64,000 bases of DNA from Aminipila luticellarii (GTDB taxonomy: Bacteria > Bacillota > Clostridia > Peptostreptococcales > Anaerovoracaceae). Within the stretch, counting starts at the first letter, position 1. Each line of letters begins with the position of its first letter. The stretch is taken from assembly GCF_004103735.1 (NCBI RefSeq), contig NZ_CP035281.1, positions 558,001-622,000 of the forward strand, given 5' to 3'. A program made the position numbers and the translations under genes. Below are positions 17,468 to 26,331 of the stretch, piece by piece. The notes under the pieces were generated by a model. It had not been told where the DNA came from, did not search any database, and was given only the letters and a program-made list of their open reading frames with translations.

Positions 17468-18235
17468 ATGCGTTTAGACGGAAAGGTTGTTGTAATCACT
17501 GGAGTAAGTTCAGGTATGGGACGTGCTACTGCGGAATTATTTGCTGCAGAGGGAGCTAAGGTTATTGGAATGGCAAGACGTAAGGAAATGCTGGATACGC
17601 TGAAAAAGGACATAGAAGCAAAAGGCGGTGTTTTTGTACCGTATCAGGGAGATGTTTCCATTGAGGAACAGGCAGAGGGCGTCATTGATTTTGCTGTTGC
17701 AAAGTTTGGAAAGCTTGATGTTGCTTTCTTCAATGCCGGTCTGGCAGACGGAAATTATCCGATAGCAGAAGTTACGGACGAACTCTGGAAAAAAATAATG
17801 GGAATTAATCTGGACGGCGTTTTTTGGGGAACGAGAAGAGCAGTTCAAATTATGCTTGACCAGGGGTATGGAAATATTATTACCACGGCTTCGGTTGGCG
17901 GACTGCACGGAGGAGTTGCCGGTACCGCTTATGTTACAGCAAAACACGCCGTGATCGGAATGACAAAAAATATAGCGTATTATTACGGGCGCAAGGGAAT
18001 CCGGGCAAACGCCATATGCCCCGGCGGTGTTCGCTCTGAAATCGTAACAAAGGGCGTAGGCTTTGAACATTCCAGCCAGTATGGCAATGAAATGCAAAAG
18101 CTGGGTCTGGATACCTCCAATGGAATGGGAGAACCTGAGGACATAGCCAATTTGGCTTTATTCCTTGCCGGCGAGGATTCAAAATTTGTAAACGGAGCCG
18201 CACTGGTTATTGACGGAGGCTGGACCGCATATTGA
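17468..18235 (+). CDS. Short-chain dehydrogenase/reductase
   Basis: 255 residues, classical SDR: cofactor motif TGVSSGMGR near residue 11, NAG in the middle, TTASVGG with the catalytic Ser, YVTAK as Tyr-x3-Lys, and the end block GAALVIDGGW. It reduces a carbonyl or oxidises an alcohol with NAD(P); the substrate cannot be told. GAGGAGGGAT precedes the ATG. It has its own promoter and terminator and so is monocistronic. Confidence 0.92.
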   Translation: MRLDGKVVVITGVSSGMGRATAELFAAEGAKVIGMARRKEMLDTLKKDIEAKGGVFVPYQGDVSIEEQAEGVIDFAVAKFGKLDVAFFNAGLADGNYPIAEVTDELWKKIMGINLDGVFWGTRRAVQIMLDQGYGNIITTASVGGLHGGVAGTAYVTAKHAVIGMTKNIAYYYGRKGIRANAICPGGVRSEIVTKGVGFEHSSQYGNEMQKLGLDTSNGMGEPEDIANLALFLAGEDSKFVNGAALVIDGGWTAY

Positions 18236-18271
18236 CAGCCGTATATTTTGATAAATTGATTAGACTTGGTG

Positions 18272-18314
18272 TGCAGACTAAAGTTCGAATGGTGGATTTT
18301 AGTCTGCATTTTTA
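18272..18314 (+). terminator. Terminator of the SDR gene
   Basis: TGCAGACTAAA and TTTTAGTCTGCA form a stem of at least 10 bp, followed by a T-rich tract. Confidence 0.85.
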
Positions 18315-18418
18315 TTTTGCTCCTTCTGTTTTTGTAATTTGATGTAAAATATTGCGTACAATTTGTTTGGCAGGGGAAGGAAATTACTGGTAATATTATA
18401 TTGTGAGGCAAAAATCTA

Positions 18419-18427
18419 TGATATAAT
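18419..18427 (+). promoter_or_regulatory. Candidate extended -10 promoter of the sigma-54 activator gene
   Basis: TGATATAAT is a full extended -10. A TTGTGA lies 15 bases upstream, too close for a good -35. It leaves a leader of about 105 bases before the ATG at 18537. Confidence 0.5.
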
Positions 18428-18536
18428 GAACGCAGTGATTAAAATCGGCGTTGCCGTAAGGGAAGAATCATGGAGCCGCACTTCGATGCTGCTATAACTA
18501 CAGTAATTGAAGCTGCGTTGCTGCAAGGAGGAAAGT

Positions 18537-20597
18537 ATGGGGAAAAATATAGTGATTGCGGGATACCGTAAACAGGTGAATGAGAATTATGCCAATCAAC
18601 TTAAAAGTTTATTCGGAGATGATTTGCAGATTCAGTTCCTTGAAATCGGAAAACCAATGCTCCGGGAAATTAAAGAAGAGAGTATTGTTCTGATCCCTTC
18701 CTATGATGTCTATCAATCTGTTGAACCCTGCCTCCCCTCCAGCGCAAATATCATCTTTATTCGATCCACCCTTCAAACAGAATGCCTGAAACAAGTGAGA
18801 AAGCTTTTGGAAACAAGGGTTGTTCTGGTAGCCGGAGACAACATGGAATTGGCACTGGAGTTAATAAAGAATCTGCTGCAATTTGGTGTGAAGCGGTTTC
18901 AGCTGAAGCCGGCCGATCTTTCCGATCCGAAGCTTTTTAAAGATCAGGTGGTTTTGGTTTCCGGGATTCCGCAGGAAGAAATACCCGATGCAAGGCAGGT
19001 CGTGGGTGTAAAGCTTCCCATGCTGGATCTCCCTACCATTTTAGATGTGGGATTAAAGCTGCCCCGAAAAGACCTGCTGACACGAAAAAACATTACGCAG
19101 GATTATATTCCTTTTTTACCTCAGCACCACGGAATCATCTGGAGTTTGGAAAACTCCAATACCTTTAACAGTTCTATAAAAATTTTGCTCAGTGTGATTG
19201 ACGGTGCGGTGATCAGTGTCACACAGAGCGGGAAGGTTCGAGCCTGCAACAAACGGATCGAATCCTTCTTTGGCATCAGCGCATCAGAAGCCATGGGGAA
19301 AAATGGAATCACTCTTTTCCCCCAGATTCCCTTTCAAAAAGTTATCAGCGAATCCAAGTCCATTGTGGAGTCTCTGCTCACTATTAATGATGAGCCCATG
19401 ATTGTAACCGTAAAGCCTATCATCAATTCAGGAAAATATTACGGAGCCATTGCCGTGATTAAAAAGTTTAACGACGAAGAACGCCGCCACCATAAGCTGA
19501 GGACTTTATCCGTTGGAAAAGGCCATCGTGCAAAATACAAATTTGAGGATATTGTAGGAAGCAGCTCAGTAATGAAGCAATGCCGGGGCATTGCCAGACG
19601 TATGGCGGTTTCCAATTCTTCTATCCTGATTACGGGCGAGACCGGAACGGGGAAGGAAATGTTTGCTCAGGCCATTCATCAGGCTTCTGAAAGGAAGGAA
19701 TATCAGTTTGTTGCCGTAAACTGCGGAGCCATTCCGGAGAGTCTGCTGGAAAGCGAATTGTTTGGGTATGAAGAGGGGGCGTTTACCGGAGCCCGCAAGG
19801 GCGGAAAACTGGGGCTGTTCGAATTGGCACACAAGGGAACGCTGTTTTTGGACGAAATCTCGGAAATGCCCCTTCTTCTGCAAAAACGGCTGCTCAGGGT
19901 GCTGCAGGAAAGAGAGGTAGTCCGTCTGGGGGGCGATTCTGTCATTCATGTGGATGTACGGATTATTGCCGCCACGAACGTAGACCTACAGGCTATGACA
20001 AAAAGAGGAGAATTCAGAGAGGATTTGTATTACCGCCTTAGTGTTCTGCCGCTGGTGATTCCTGCTCTCCGAGAAAGGAAAGGGGATGTCCGGCTGTTAG
20101 CAGAATTTTTCAAACAAGATTTGGGAGGAAACTTTGAGCTGACGGAGGAGGCCTGGGATACGCTGGAGCAGTATAAATGGCCGGGAAATGTAAGGGAATT
20201 GCGCAATTACGTGGAGTACTTTACGAACCTGTCCAGTATAAAAGTAGGTGTGGAAGAGCTTTCTCACGTGATTCCTCTGCAGGGAACCGTTGAATCTGTA
20301 CCGGTGGTGACAAAATCTATTGAATCAGAGAAGACCCCGGAGACCGGAACTGCGATAATAGATGAAAAAAATATTTTTATTCTGAGCATGTTGAAAGAAG
20401 GACTAGAAAAAGGACGGCGTCTGGGGCGGAGAAGTCTCAGTGATTCGGCAAGGAAGCAGGGGCTGTTCTTAGGAGAACAGGAAATTCGTAAGATTCTCGG
20501 TCAGCTTGAAAAGCGAGGATTGGTAGAAATCCGCCCCAACAAGGCGGGAACGGTCATTACACCAAAAGGATTAGAGGTGCTTGCAAAGATGAAGTAA
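18537..20597 (+). CDS. Sigma-54-dependent activator with PrpR-N and PAS sensor domains
   Basis: 686 residues. Residues 1-180 resemble the PrpR N-terminal ligand-sensing domain. A PAS domain follows (about 215-330; SVIDGAVISVTQSGKVRACN). The AAA+ domain has Walker A GETGTGKE at 367-374 and the sigma-54-contacting loop GAFTGA at 414-419. The end is a winged-helix-like segment (EQEIRKILGQLEKRGLVEI, VITPKGLEVL) instead of the usual Fis helix-turn-helix, so the DNA-binding mode is unusual. AAGGAGG at 18525-18531 fixes the start. It lies directly upstream of a -24/-12 promoter and the ior operon, and is its probable activator, sensing an amino-acid-derived acid (inference). Confidence 0.93.
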   Translation: MGKNIVIAGYRKQVNENYANQLKSLFGDDLQIQFLEIGKPMLREIKEESIVLIPSYDVYQSVEPCLPSSANIIFIRSTLQTECLKQVRKLLETRVVLVAGDNMELALELIKNLLQFGVKRFQLKPADLSDPKLFKDQVVLVSGIPQEEIPDARQVVGVKLPMLDLPTILDVGLKLPRKDLLTRKNITQDYIPFLPQHHGIIWSLENSNTFNSSIKILLSVIDGAVISVTQSGKVRACNKRIESFFGISASEAMGKNGITLFPQIPFQKVISESKSIVESLLTINDEPMIVTVKPIINSGKYYGAIAVIKKFNDEERRHHKLRTLSVGKGHRAKYKFEDIVGSSSVMKQCRGIARRMAVSNSSILITGETGTGKEMFAQAIHQASERKEYQFVAVNCGAIPESLLESELFGYEEGAFTGARKGGKLGLFELAHKGTLFLDEISEMPLLLQKRLLRVLQEREVVRLGGDSVIHVDVRIIAATNVDLQAMTKRGEFREDLYYRLSVLPLVIPALRERKGDVRLLAEFFKQDLGGNFELTEEAWDTLEQYKWPGNVRELRNYVEYFTNLSSIKVGVEELSHVIPLQGTVESVPVVTKSIESEKTPETGTAIIDEKNIFILSMLKEGLEKGRRLGRRSLSDSARKQGLFLGEQEIRKILGQLEKRGLVEIRPNKAGTVITPKGLEVLAKMK

Positions 20598-20612
20598 TAA
20601 TTATGGGTTATT

Positions 20613-20651
20613 TGGGTTTTTTGGTATAAACCGAAAACGTCAAAAAACCCA
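20613..20651. promoter_or_regulatory. Inverted repeat: terminator or activator site
   Basis: TGGGTTTTTTG and CAAAAAACCCA form a perfect 11-bp inverted repeat with a 17-base loop, about 100 bases upstream of the sigma-54 promoter. It may end the activator transcript (T-rich tract after it) or be the upstream binding site of the activator. The position suits both. Confidence 0.5.
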
Positions 20652-20750
20652 TATTTTAATTTTACTAAAACTTTTATAAGCGGAAAGAAAAAATTGCGAA
20701 GGGTTGAAATGAAGAAGCTGGAGGGAAAGTAATCAGATAATTTGGAAAAT

Positions 20751-20766
20751 TGGCATATGTTTTGCT
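20751..20766 (+). promoter_or_regulatory. Sigma-54 (-24/-12) promoter of the ior operon
   Basis: TGGCATATGTTTTGCT matches the consensus TGGCAnnnnnnTTGCw with GG and GC exactly 12 bases apart. It lies 90 bases upstream of iorA and directly downstream of a sigma-54 activator gene. Confidence 0.85.
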
Positions 20767-20856
20767 TTTAAATCTTTACGAACTTAATATATTAGAACCG
20801 TAAGGAAAATCTGAACAACAGTTTTTTTTACAGGATGTTTTATTAGGAGGTTATTC

Positions 20857-22629
20857 ATGAGAAAAATAATGACGGGAAATGAAGCAGTAGCCAGAGGGGC
20901 ATATGAAGCCGGGCTGGAATTTGCTTCGGCGTATCCGGGGACTCCAAGCACAGAGATACTGGAAAACATAGTCCATTACAAGGACGTCATCTACTGTGAG
21001 TGGGCACCGAATGAAAAGGTGGCTCTGGAAGCGGCCATTGGAGCTTCCGTGGCAGGAGCACGATCGATGGCAGCCATGAAGCATGTGGGCGTCAACGTTG
21101 CTGCGGATCCCCTGTTCACCTTTGCGTATACAGGAGTAACCGGAGGCTGTGTTCTGGTTTCTGCGGATGATCCGGGCATGCACAGCTCCCAGAACGAACA
21201 AGATAACAGAAATTATGCGACAGCGGCAAGAGTTTTAATGCTGGAACCGTCAGACAGTCAGGAATCCAAGGACTTTATGAAGCTTGGACTGGAGCTCAGT
21301 GAAAAGTTTGATACACCTGTTCTTCTTCGTATGACTACCCGCGTATGTCATAGTAAAAGTCTGGTCACTTTAGAAGACAGGGAACCGAGAAAGATTATTC
21401 CGTATGAGCATAACATTGCAAAGTATGTGGCTACTCCGGCAAACGGCAAGGTTTTAAGGAGAAAGCTCATTGACCGGCTCAAGAACATGGAAGCCTATTC
21501 TAATACGACTGAAATCAACCGGGCAGAATATAACGATACTGAAATCGGCGTGATCAGCTCCGGTGTAGCGTACCAGTACGCACGAGAGGTTTTCGGGGAC
21601 AAAGCTTCCTATCTAAAGCTTGGCATGACTTTCCCGATGCCTATGGCGAAGATTAAAGAATTTGCTTCAAAGGTAAAAAAGATTTATGTCATTGAGGAAA
21701 TGGATCCATACATAGAAAATCATCTAAAAATGGCAGGAATCCCGTGCATAGGCAAAGAGGTGATTCCTGAGATGGATGAACTGAATACCGACATCGTTCG
21801 GCAAGCGGTATTCGGCACGGAGATGAAAACCCTTGATTCAGAGATGGAAGCTGTGGTAAGACCTCCTACACTCTGCGCGGGATGCCCTCACCGAGGAATC
21901 TTTTATACCCTGAGCAAGAAGAAAAATCTTATGGTCACAGGAGACATCGGATGCTATACGCTGGGATCCGCGCCGCCGCTTTCAGCTATGCACACCTGCT
22001 TCTGCATGGGAGGAAGCGTCAGCACGGGACACGGTGCATCGACTGTATTAAAAAGAGCCGGTTCAGATTTGAAGGTAGCCGCAGTGATCGGAGACTCCAC
22101 TTTCTTCCACTCCGGGATTACCAGCTTGATAGATGTAGTCTACAATAAGGGAAACAGCGTTACCATTATTCTGGATAATCGAATCACAGCCATGACGGGG
22201 CATCAGCAAAATCCGGGAACCGGATATACCTTGATGGGAGAACCGGCTACAGAGGTCGACATCCCGATGCTTTGCAAGGCGATCGGCGTTAAGGATGAAA
22301 ATTTGTTCATCATCAATCCGTTGGAACTGGATAAATCCGGTGAAATTGTGGATAAAGCTCTGGCAACGGATGAGCCTACTGTTATCATTACAAAATGGCC
22401 TTGTATCTTGAAAAAGTTTACCGATCAGGATAAAGCAGAGTTCGATTTGAGTCCGAAAAAATGTGAGATTGATCAGGAAAAATGTACAAAGTGCAGAATG
22501 TGCGTGAGAACCGGATGCCCGGCCATTAATTCGGGAGAAATGGTTGAGATAGACCCGCAATCCTGTACAGGATGCGGAGTCTGCAGACAGGTATGTAAAT
22601 TTGGTGCGATCAAAGAGGTGAAGAGATGA
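20857..22629 (+). CDS. iorA: Indolepyruvate:ferredoxin oxidoreductase, alpha subunit
   Basis: 590 residues, full length. The N-terminal half is the pyrimidine domain (GNEAVARGAYEAG, AYPGTPSTEI). The thiamine diphosphate domain follows (CAGCPHRGIFY, GDIGCYTLG, GDSTFFHSGI, DNRITAMTGHQ). The C-terminus carries two [4Fe-4S] ferredoxin motifs (CTKCRMC...CP and CTGCGVCRQVC). With IorB it oxidatively decarboxylates aryl or branched 2-oxoacids to acyl-CoA, CO2 and reduced ferredoxin in the cytoplasm. AGGAGG precedes the ATG. First gene of the operon driven by the sigma-54 promoter. Confidence 0.97.
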   Translation: MRKIMTGNEAVARGAYEAGLEFASAYPGTPSTEILENIVHYKDVIYCEWAPNEKVALEAAIGASVAGARSMAAMKHVGVNVAADPLFTFAYTGVTGGCVLVSADDPGMHSSQNEQDNRNYATAARVLMLEPSDSQESKDFMKLGLELSEKFDTPVLLRMTTRVCHSKSLVTLEDREPRKIIPYEHNIAKYVATPANGKVLRRKLIDRLKNMEAYSNTTEINRAEYNDTEIGVISSGVAYQYAREVFGDKASYLKLGMTFPMPMAKIKEFASKVKKIYVIEEMDPYIENHLKMAGIPCIGKEVIPEMDELNTDIVRQAVFGTEMKTLDSEMEAVVRPPTLCAGCPHRGIFYTLSKKKNLMVTGDIGCYTLGSAPPLSAMHTCFCMGGSVSTGHGASTVLKRAGSDLKVAAVIGDSTFFHSGITSLIDVVYNKGNSVTIILDNRITAMTGHQQNPGTGYTLMGEPATEVDIPMLCKAIGVKDENLFIINPLELDKSGEIVDKALATDEPTVIITKWPCILKKFTDQDKAEFDLSPKKCEIDQEKCTKCRMCVRTGCPAINSGEMVEIDPQSCTGCGVCRQVCKFGAIKEVKR

Positions 22630-23198
22630 ATAGTGTAAAAAATATTTTACTGGTTGGAGTAGGCGGACAGGGAACAATCCTTGCGAGTAAAATTTTATCT
22701 GAAGGCCTGGTGGAAGCAGGATATGACGTAAAGATGTCCGAGATCCATGGCATGTCCCAGAGAGGGGGAAATGTAAGCACACAGATCCGATTTGGCGAGA
22801 AGGTCTATTCGCCTATTATTGGAAAGGGAGAAGCGGACGTTATTGTGGCCTTTGAAAAAATGGAAGCCCTCCGATGGATTGGATATTTAAAGGAAGGGGG
22901 CAAAATGGTCGTCAATGATTTTGAGATTCCTTCCGCACCGATTCAACAGGGAAAAGCCAAGTATCCCGAAGGAATTCTGGAGGAGCTATCCTCCAAAGCC
23001 GATGTCTTTGTGTTTAAGGCAGCAGATATTGCCGCCCAGGTAGGAAACATGAGGACTATGAATATTGTCCTGTTCGGTGCGCTGGTAAAGGCAATGAACT
23101 TGCCGGGTATCGAATGGGAGCAGGTAATAAAAAAGAACGTAAAACCAGAATTCGCAGAAATTAACGTGAAAGCCTTTCAAGCAGGATATAAACTATGA
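22626..23198 (+). CDS. iorB: Indolepyruvate:ferredoxin oxidoreductase, beta subunit
   Basis: 190 residues, full-length gamma-type domain of 2-oxoacid:ferredoxin oxidoreductases: VGVGGQGTILASKIL at the start and EIHGMSQRGGNVSTQIRFG near residue 40. It completes the enzyme encoded by iorA. The ATG overlaps the iorA stop (ATGA), which shows translational coupling and equal expression. Confidence 0.96.
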   Translation: MNSVKNILLVGVGGQGTILASKILSEGLVEAGYDVKMSEIHGMSQRGGNVSTQIRFGEKVYSPIIGKGEADVIVAFEKMEALRWIGYLKEGGKMVVNDFEIPSAPIQQGKAKYPEGILEELSSKADVFVFKAADIAAQVGNMRTMNIVLFGALVKAMNLPGIEWEQVIKKNVKPEFAEINVKAFQAGYKL

Positions 23199-23240
23199 TA
23201 TATTTGAATACGTTAATTCATAAATAAAGGAGGACATCGT

Positions 23241-24668
23241 ATGTCAGATATTTTTAGAAAAATGCCGATAGAGCGCATTTTAAATGAGAGAAAGGAAGGT
23301 CCGCAGCTGAAAAGGGTATATGGAGCTTTCGAACTCATTATGCTGGGAATCGGTGTAATCGTAGGAACCGGTATCTTTGTAATAACGGGAGTTGCTGCCG
23401 CCGATTACGCAGGACCCGCGCTGACTATTTCCTTCATCATAGCAGGGTTTGCCTGTGCGTGCGCAGCCCTGTGCTACGCGGAGCTGGCTTCCATGATACC
23501 CGCATCAGGCAGTTCGTATACCTTCTGCTACGTGGGATTGGGTGAAGTATTCGGTTGGTTCGTAGGCTGGTGCCTGACGCTGGAGTACATCGTTGCCATG
23601 TCAGCCATCGCAACAGGCTGGTCTGCTTATATCACGAACTTACTGTCTGTAGTAGGTATTCATTTACCGTCATTCCTGGTAGCAGGGCCTTTCTCAGGAG
23701 GACTGGTCAATCTGCCGGCCATCATTATTGTTTCAGCCATAGCCGGTCTGCTGATTCTGGGGGCAAAAGAAAGTGCCAATGTAAACAATTTCCTTGTAAT
23801 AGTGAAAATAGGTATCGTTATTCTGTTTATCGTCCTTGGTGTAAGGCACGTAAATGTTGCGAATTTTACACCGTTTATGCCTTATGGCTGGGATGGCGTA
23901 TTTTCAGGAGCCGCTATTGTATTTTTCGCTTATCTTGGCTTCGACGCCATTGCCAATGCCGCAGAGGAGGTAAAAGATCCCGCCAAGGATCTGCCAAAAG
24001 GAATTATTGGCTCTCTGATTGTGGTTACGGTTTTGTACATTGCCGTTACGCTGGTTTTAACAGGTATGCTTCCTTATCTGAAATATCATGATGTGGCTGC
24101 TCCTGTTGCCTATGCTCTGGCTCAGGTAGGAGTGAACTGGGGCTCTGCTCTGGTCTCTGTGGGCGCAGTGACCGGGCTGACTTCCGGAGTGCTGGTCACC
24201 ATGTACAGCAGCACTCGTTTGATCTATGCCATAAGCAGAGATGGTCTACTCCCGACCAAATTCTCTAAAATCAGTGAAAAGGCAAGTACACCGACCAGCT
24301 CTACGTTCCTGATCTGGCTGCTGGGATGTCTCATCACCGGTTTCCTGCCGATCGGAATTATAGCCGAACTGGTTAATATGGGAACAATAGCTGCTTTCAT
24401 CATGGTTTCTATTACGGTGATAAAGCTTCGTCAAAGCCATCCGGAAATAGAAAGATCCTTCAGAGTACCTCTGGTTCCTGTGGTTCCTATTCTTGCTGTA
24501 GTCATTTGCGGTTTTCTGGCTCTTCAATTAGCCTCCATTACCAAGATTGCATTTGTTTGCTGGGTAGCTCTTGGACTGATTATTTATTTCAGTTATGGAA
24601 AGCAGCACAGTCTGCTAGGAAAGGAATTGAACGCAAAAACCTCTATAGAAGATAAAAGATCTGTGTGA
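23241..24668 (+). CDS. APC-family amino acid permease (YfnA/CAT-like)
   Basis: 475 residues with about twelve membrane segments. The first helix has the APC signature GIGVIVGTGIFVITG, followed by LCYAELASMIPASGSSYTFCY. Closest in pattern to YfnA and cationic amino acid transporter-like permeases, which are proton-coupled. AAGGAGG precedes the ATG. Its place between iorB and ptb says it imports the amino acid that this operon ferments; which one (aromatic or branched) is not decided by sequence. Confidence 0.9.
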   Translation: MSDIFRKMPIERILNERKEGPQLKRVYGAFELIMLGIGVIVGTGIFVITGVAAADYAGPALTISFIIAGFACACAALCYAELASMIPASGSSYTFCYVGLGEVFGWFVGWCLTLEYIVAMSAIATGWSAYITNLLSVVGIHLPSFLVAGPFSGGLVNLPAIIIVSAIAGLLILGAKESANVNNFLVIVKIGIVILFIVLGVRHVNVANFTPFMPYGWDGVFSGAAIVFFAYLGFDAIANAAEEVKDPAKDLPKGIIGSLIVVTVLYIAVTLVLTGMLPYLKYHDVAAPVAYALAQVGVNWGSALVSVGAVTGLTSGVLVTMYSSTRLIYAISRDGLLPTKFSKISEKASTPTSSTFLIWLLGCLITGFLPIGIIAELVNMGTIAAFIMVSITVIKLRQSHPEIERSFRVPLVPVVPILAVVICGFLALQLASITKIAFVCWVALGLIIYFSYGKQHSLLGKELNAKTSIEDKRSV

Positions 24669-24680
24669 TAGGAGATGGAT

Positions 24681-25592
24681 ATGATACATAATTTCGATGA
24701 ACTGATAGAAAAGGTGAAAAGCGGAAATGTGAAAAAAAGAGTAGCGGTGGTTTCCGCTCACGATGAACATACACTGGAAGCCATAGATAAAGCCTTTCAG
24801 GAAAATATTGCAGAACCTGTCTTGATCGGTGATGTAGAGAAGATCAAGGACATTATCACAGCTCATAACTTGCATCTCTCTAACGTTGAAATGATAGAGG
24901 AAAAAGAGGATCGCAAGGCGGCACGGAAAGCTGTTGAAATGATTCACGAGAAAAAGGCCGATTTTATCATGAAGGGGAAGCTTCAAACGGCGGATCTTTT
25001 AAAAGAAGTGGTGGATAAGGAGCACGGCTTGCAAAAAGGCGGCATTATGTCTCATTTTGGCTTGTTTGAGATACCGGGATACCATAAGCTCCTCGTCATA
25101 ACGGATGGGGGCATGGTACTGTATCCGGATCTGAACCAAAAAGCGAAGATCATTGAGAACTCCGTACAGGTGTTACAGTCGCTGGGATATGAAATCCCAA
25201 AGGTAGCGGTGTTATCCGCAACTGAGGTGGTAAATCCTAAAATGCCCGAGTCCGTGGACGCAGATCAGCTGAAAAAGATGAATCAGGAAGGAAAGCTGGA
25301 AAACTGCATCGTAGAGGGACCTATTTCGTATGATTTGATGATCAGCCCTGAATCTGCGGCTATCAAAGGGTATAAAAGCCCTGTTGTAGGAGATACGGAT
25401 ATTGCTGTTGTGCCGAACATGACGGCGGGAAATCTTTTGGCAAAAGGACTGATGCTCTCCGCAGGCGGAAAAATGGCCGGAATTATTGTGGGTGCTGAAG
25501 TGCCTATCGTGATCGTTTCAAGAGGTGCGTCGGCAGAAGAAAAGTATTTATCCCTTGTACTGTCAGCGGCATCCGCAGAGAAACAGGTATAA
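24681..25592 (+). CDS. ptb: Phosphate butyryltransferase
   Basis: 303 residues, usual length for Ptb and related phosphate acyltransferases: ADFIMKGKLQTADLLKEVV, MSHFGLFEIPGYHKLLVITDGGM, VEGPISYDLMISPESA and ILSAGGKMAGIIVGAEVPIVIVSRG. It converts an acyl-CoA to an acyl phosphate. In this operon the acyl-CoA is probably aryl-acetyl- or branched-chain, made by IorAB. GGAG at 24671-24674 selects the ATG at 24681 over one at 24675 that abuts it. Confidence 0.95.
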   Translation: MIHNFDELIEKVKSGNVKKRVAVVSAHDEHTLEAIDKAFQENIAEPVLIGDVEKIKDIITAHNLHLSNVEMIEEKEDRKAARKAVEMIHEKKADFIMKGKLQTADLLKEVVDKEHGLQKGGIMSHFGLFEIPGYHKLLVITDGGMVLYPDLNQKAKIIENSVQVLQSLGYEIPKVAVLSATEVVNPKMPESVDADQLKKMNQEGKLENCIVEGPISYDLMISPESAAIKGYKSPVVGDTDIAVVPNMTAGNLLAKGLMLSAGGKMAGIIVGAEVPIVIVSRGASAEEKYLSLVLSAASAEKQV

Positions 25593-25636
25593 AAAGAAAT
25601 CGCAGAAAACAGAGAACAAATTAGGAGGTTCGCTGC

Positions 25637-26317
25637 ATGAAAAAAGGTGATTTTATATGGGGCGCGGTACTGGCCTGTGCTGCCGCATTTCTTTTGGTAC
25701 CTGTCACCCATCAGGTCTTTTTATCTGCCTCTGCCGATCATCCGTATGGAATGGCATTTTTAAAGTTTGGTATTTTGGCCAGCATGGGCGAATTGCTGTC
25801 CATCCGAATCGTATCGGGAGACTGGAAAAAACCAAAAGGCTTTCTGTGGCGTGTGATTGTATGGGGTATCCTTGGAATGGCTATCAGCTTAATGATCGTG
25901 CTGTTTGATGCCGGTGTTCACGGTGCCATGGCTAAAGGATATCTGCCTTCCTTAAGCGGCGGCGGTATGGCTTCCGCTCTGGGGACTGCATTTTTGATCA
26001 GTGCATTCATGAATCTGATCTTTGGTCCCACTTTCATGGGATTTCATCGAATCACCGATACATGGATAGAAATGAGCAACGGCTCTCTGACTGAAATGAG
26101 GGGGCAGAAACTGTCAGATGTATTAGATGCGGCTGATCTGAACGGGTTTGTTTCATTTGTCGTCTGCAAAACCATTCCGATTTTCTGGATTCCGGCTCAT
26201 ACGATTACATTTATGCTGGATCCGGAATATCGGGTTCTGGCGGCAGCCATGCTGTCTATCTGCTTAGGCGTTATTTTGGGATTTTCAAAAAGAAAAGGAC
26301 AAAAAAATAGTAAATAG
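25637..26317 (+). CDS. Unassigned membrane protein between ptb and buk
   Basis: 226 residues with about five or six membrane segments. A hydrophobic start (WGAVLACAAAFLLVPVTHQVFL) is followed by a polar loop with SGDWKKPKGFLWR, several Gly-rich helices, and the conserved-looking stretch FGPTFMGFHRITDTW near residue 140. A short Lys-rich tail stays in the cytoplasm. AGGAGG precedes the ATG. I do not recognise the family with confidence. Its place inside an amino-acid-to-acid fermentation operon suggests a product exporter or a channel, which is inference only. Confidence 0.75.
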   Translation: MKKGDFIWGAVLACAAAFLLVPVTHQVFLSASADHPYGMAFLKFGILASMGELLSIRIVSGDWKKPKGFLWRVIVWGILGMAISLMIVLFDAGVHGAMAKGYLPSLSGGGMASALGTAFLISAFMNLIFGPTFMGFHRITDTWIEMSNGSLTEMRGQKLSDVLDAADLNGFVSFVVCKTIPIFWIPAHTITFMLDPEYRVLAAAMLSICLGVILGFSKRKGQKNSK

Positions 26318-26331
26318 AAAGGGGCACATAC

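Noticed and set aside
17537-18097. 186-codon minus-strand frame over the SDR gene
   Set aside because: Antisense of a full-length SDR with all motifs; no start signal.
22063-22782. 239-codon minus-strand frame over iorA-iorB
   Set aside because: Antisense shadow of two secure genes; composition is that of reversed codons.
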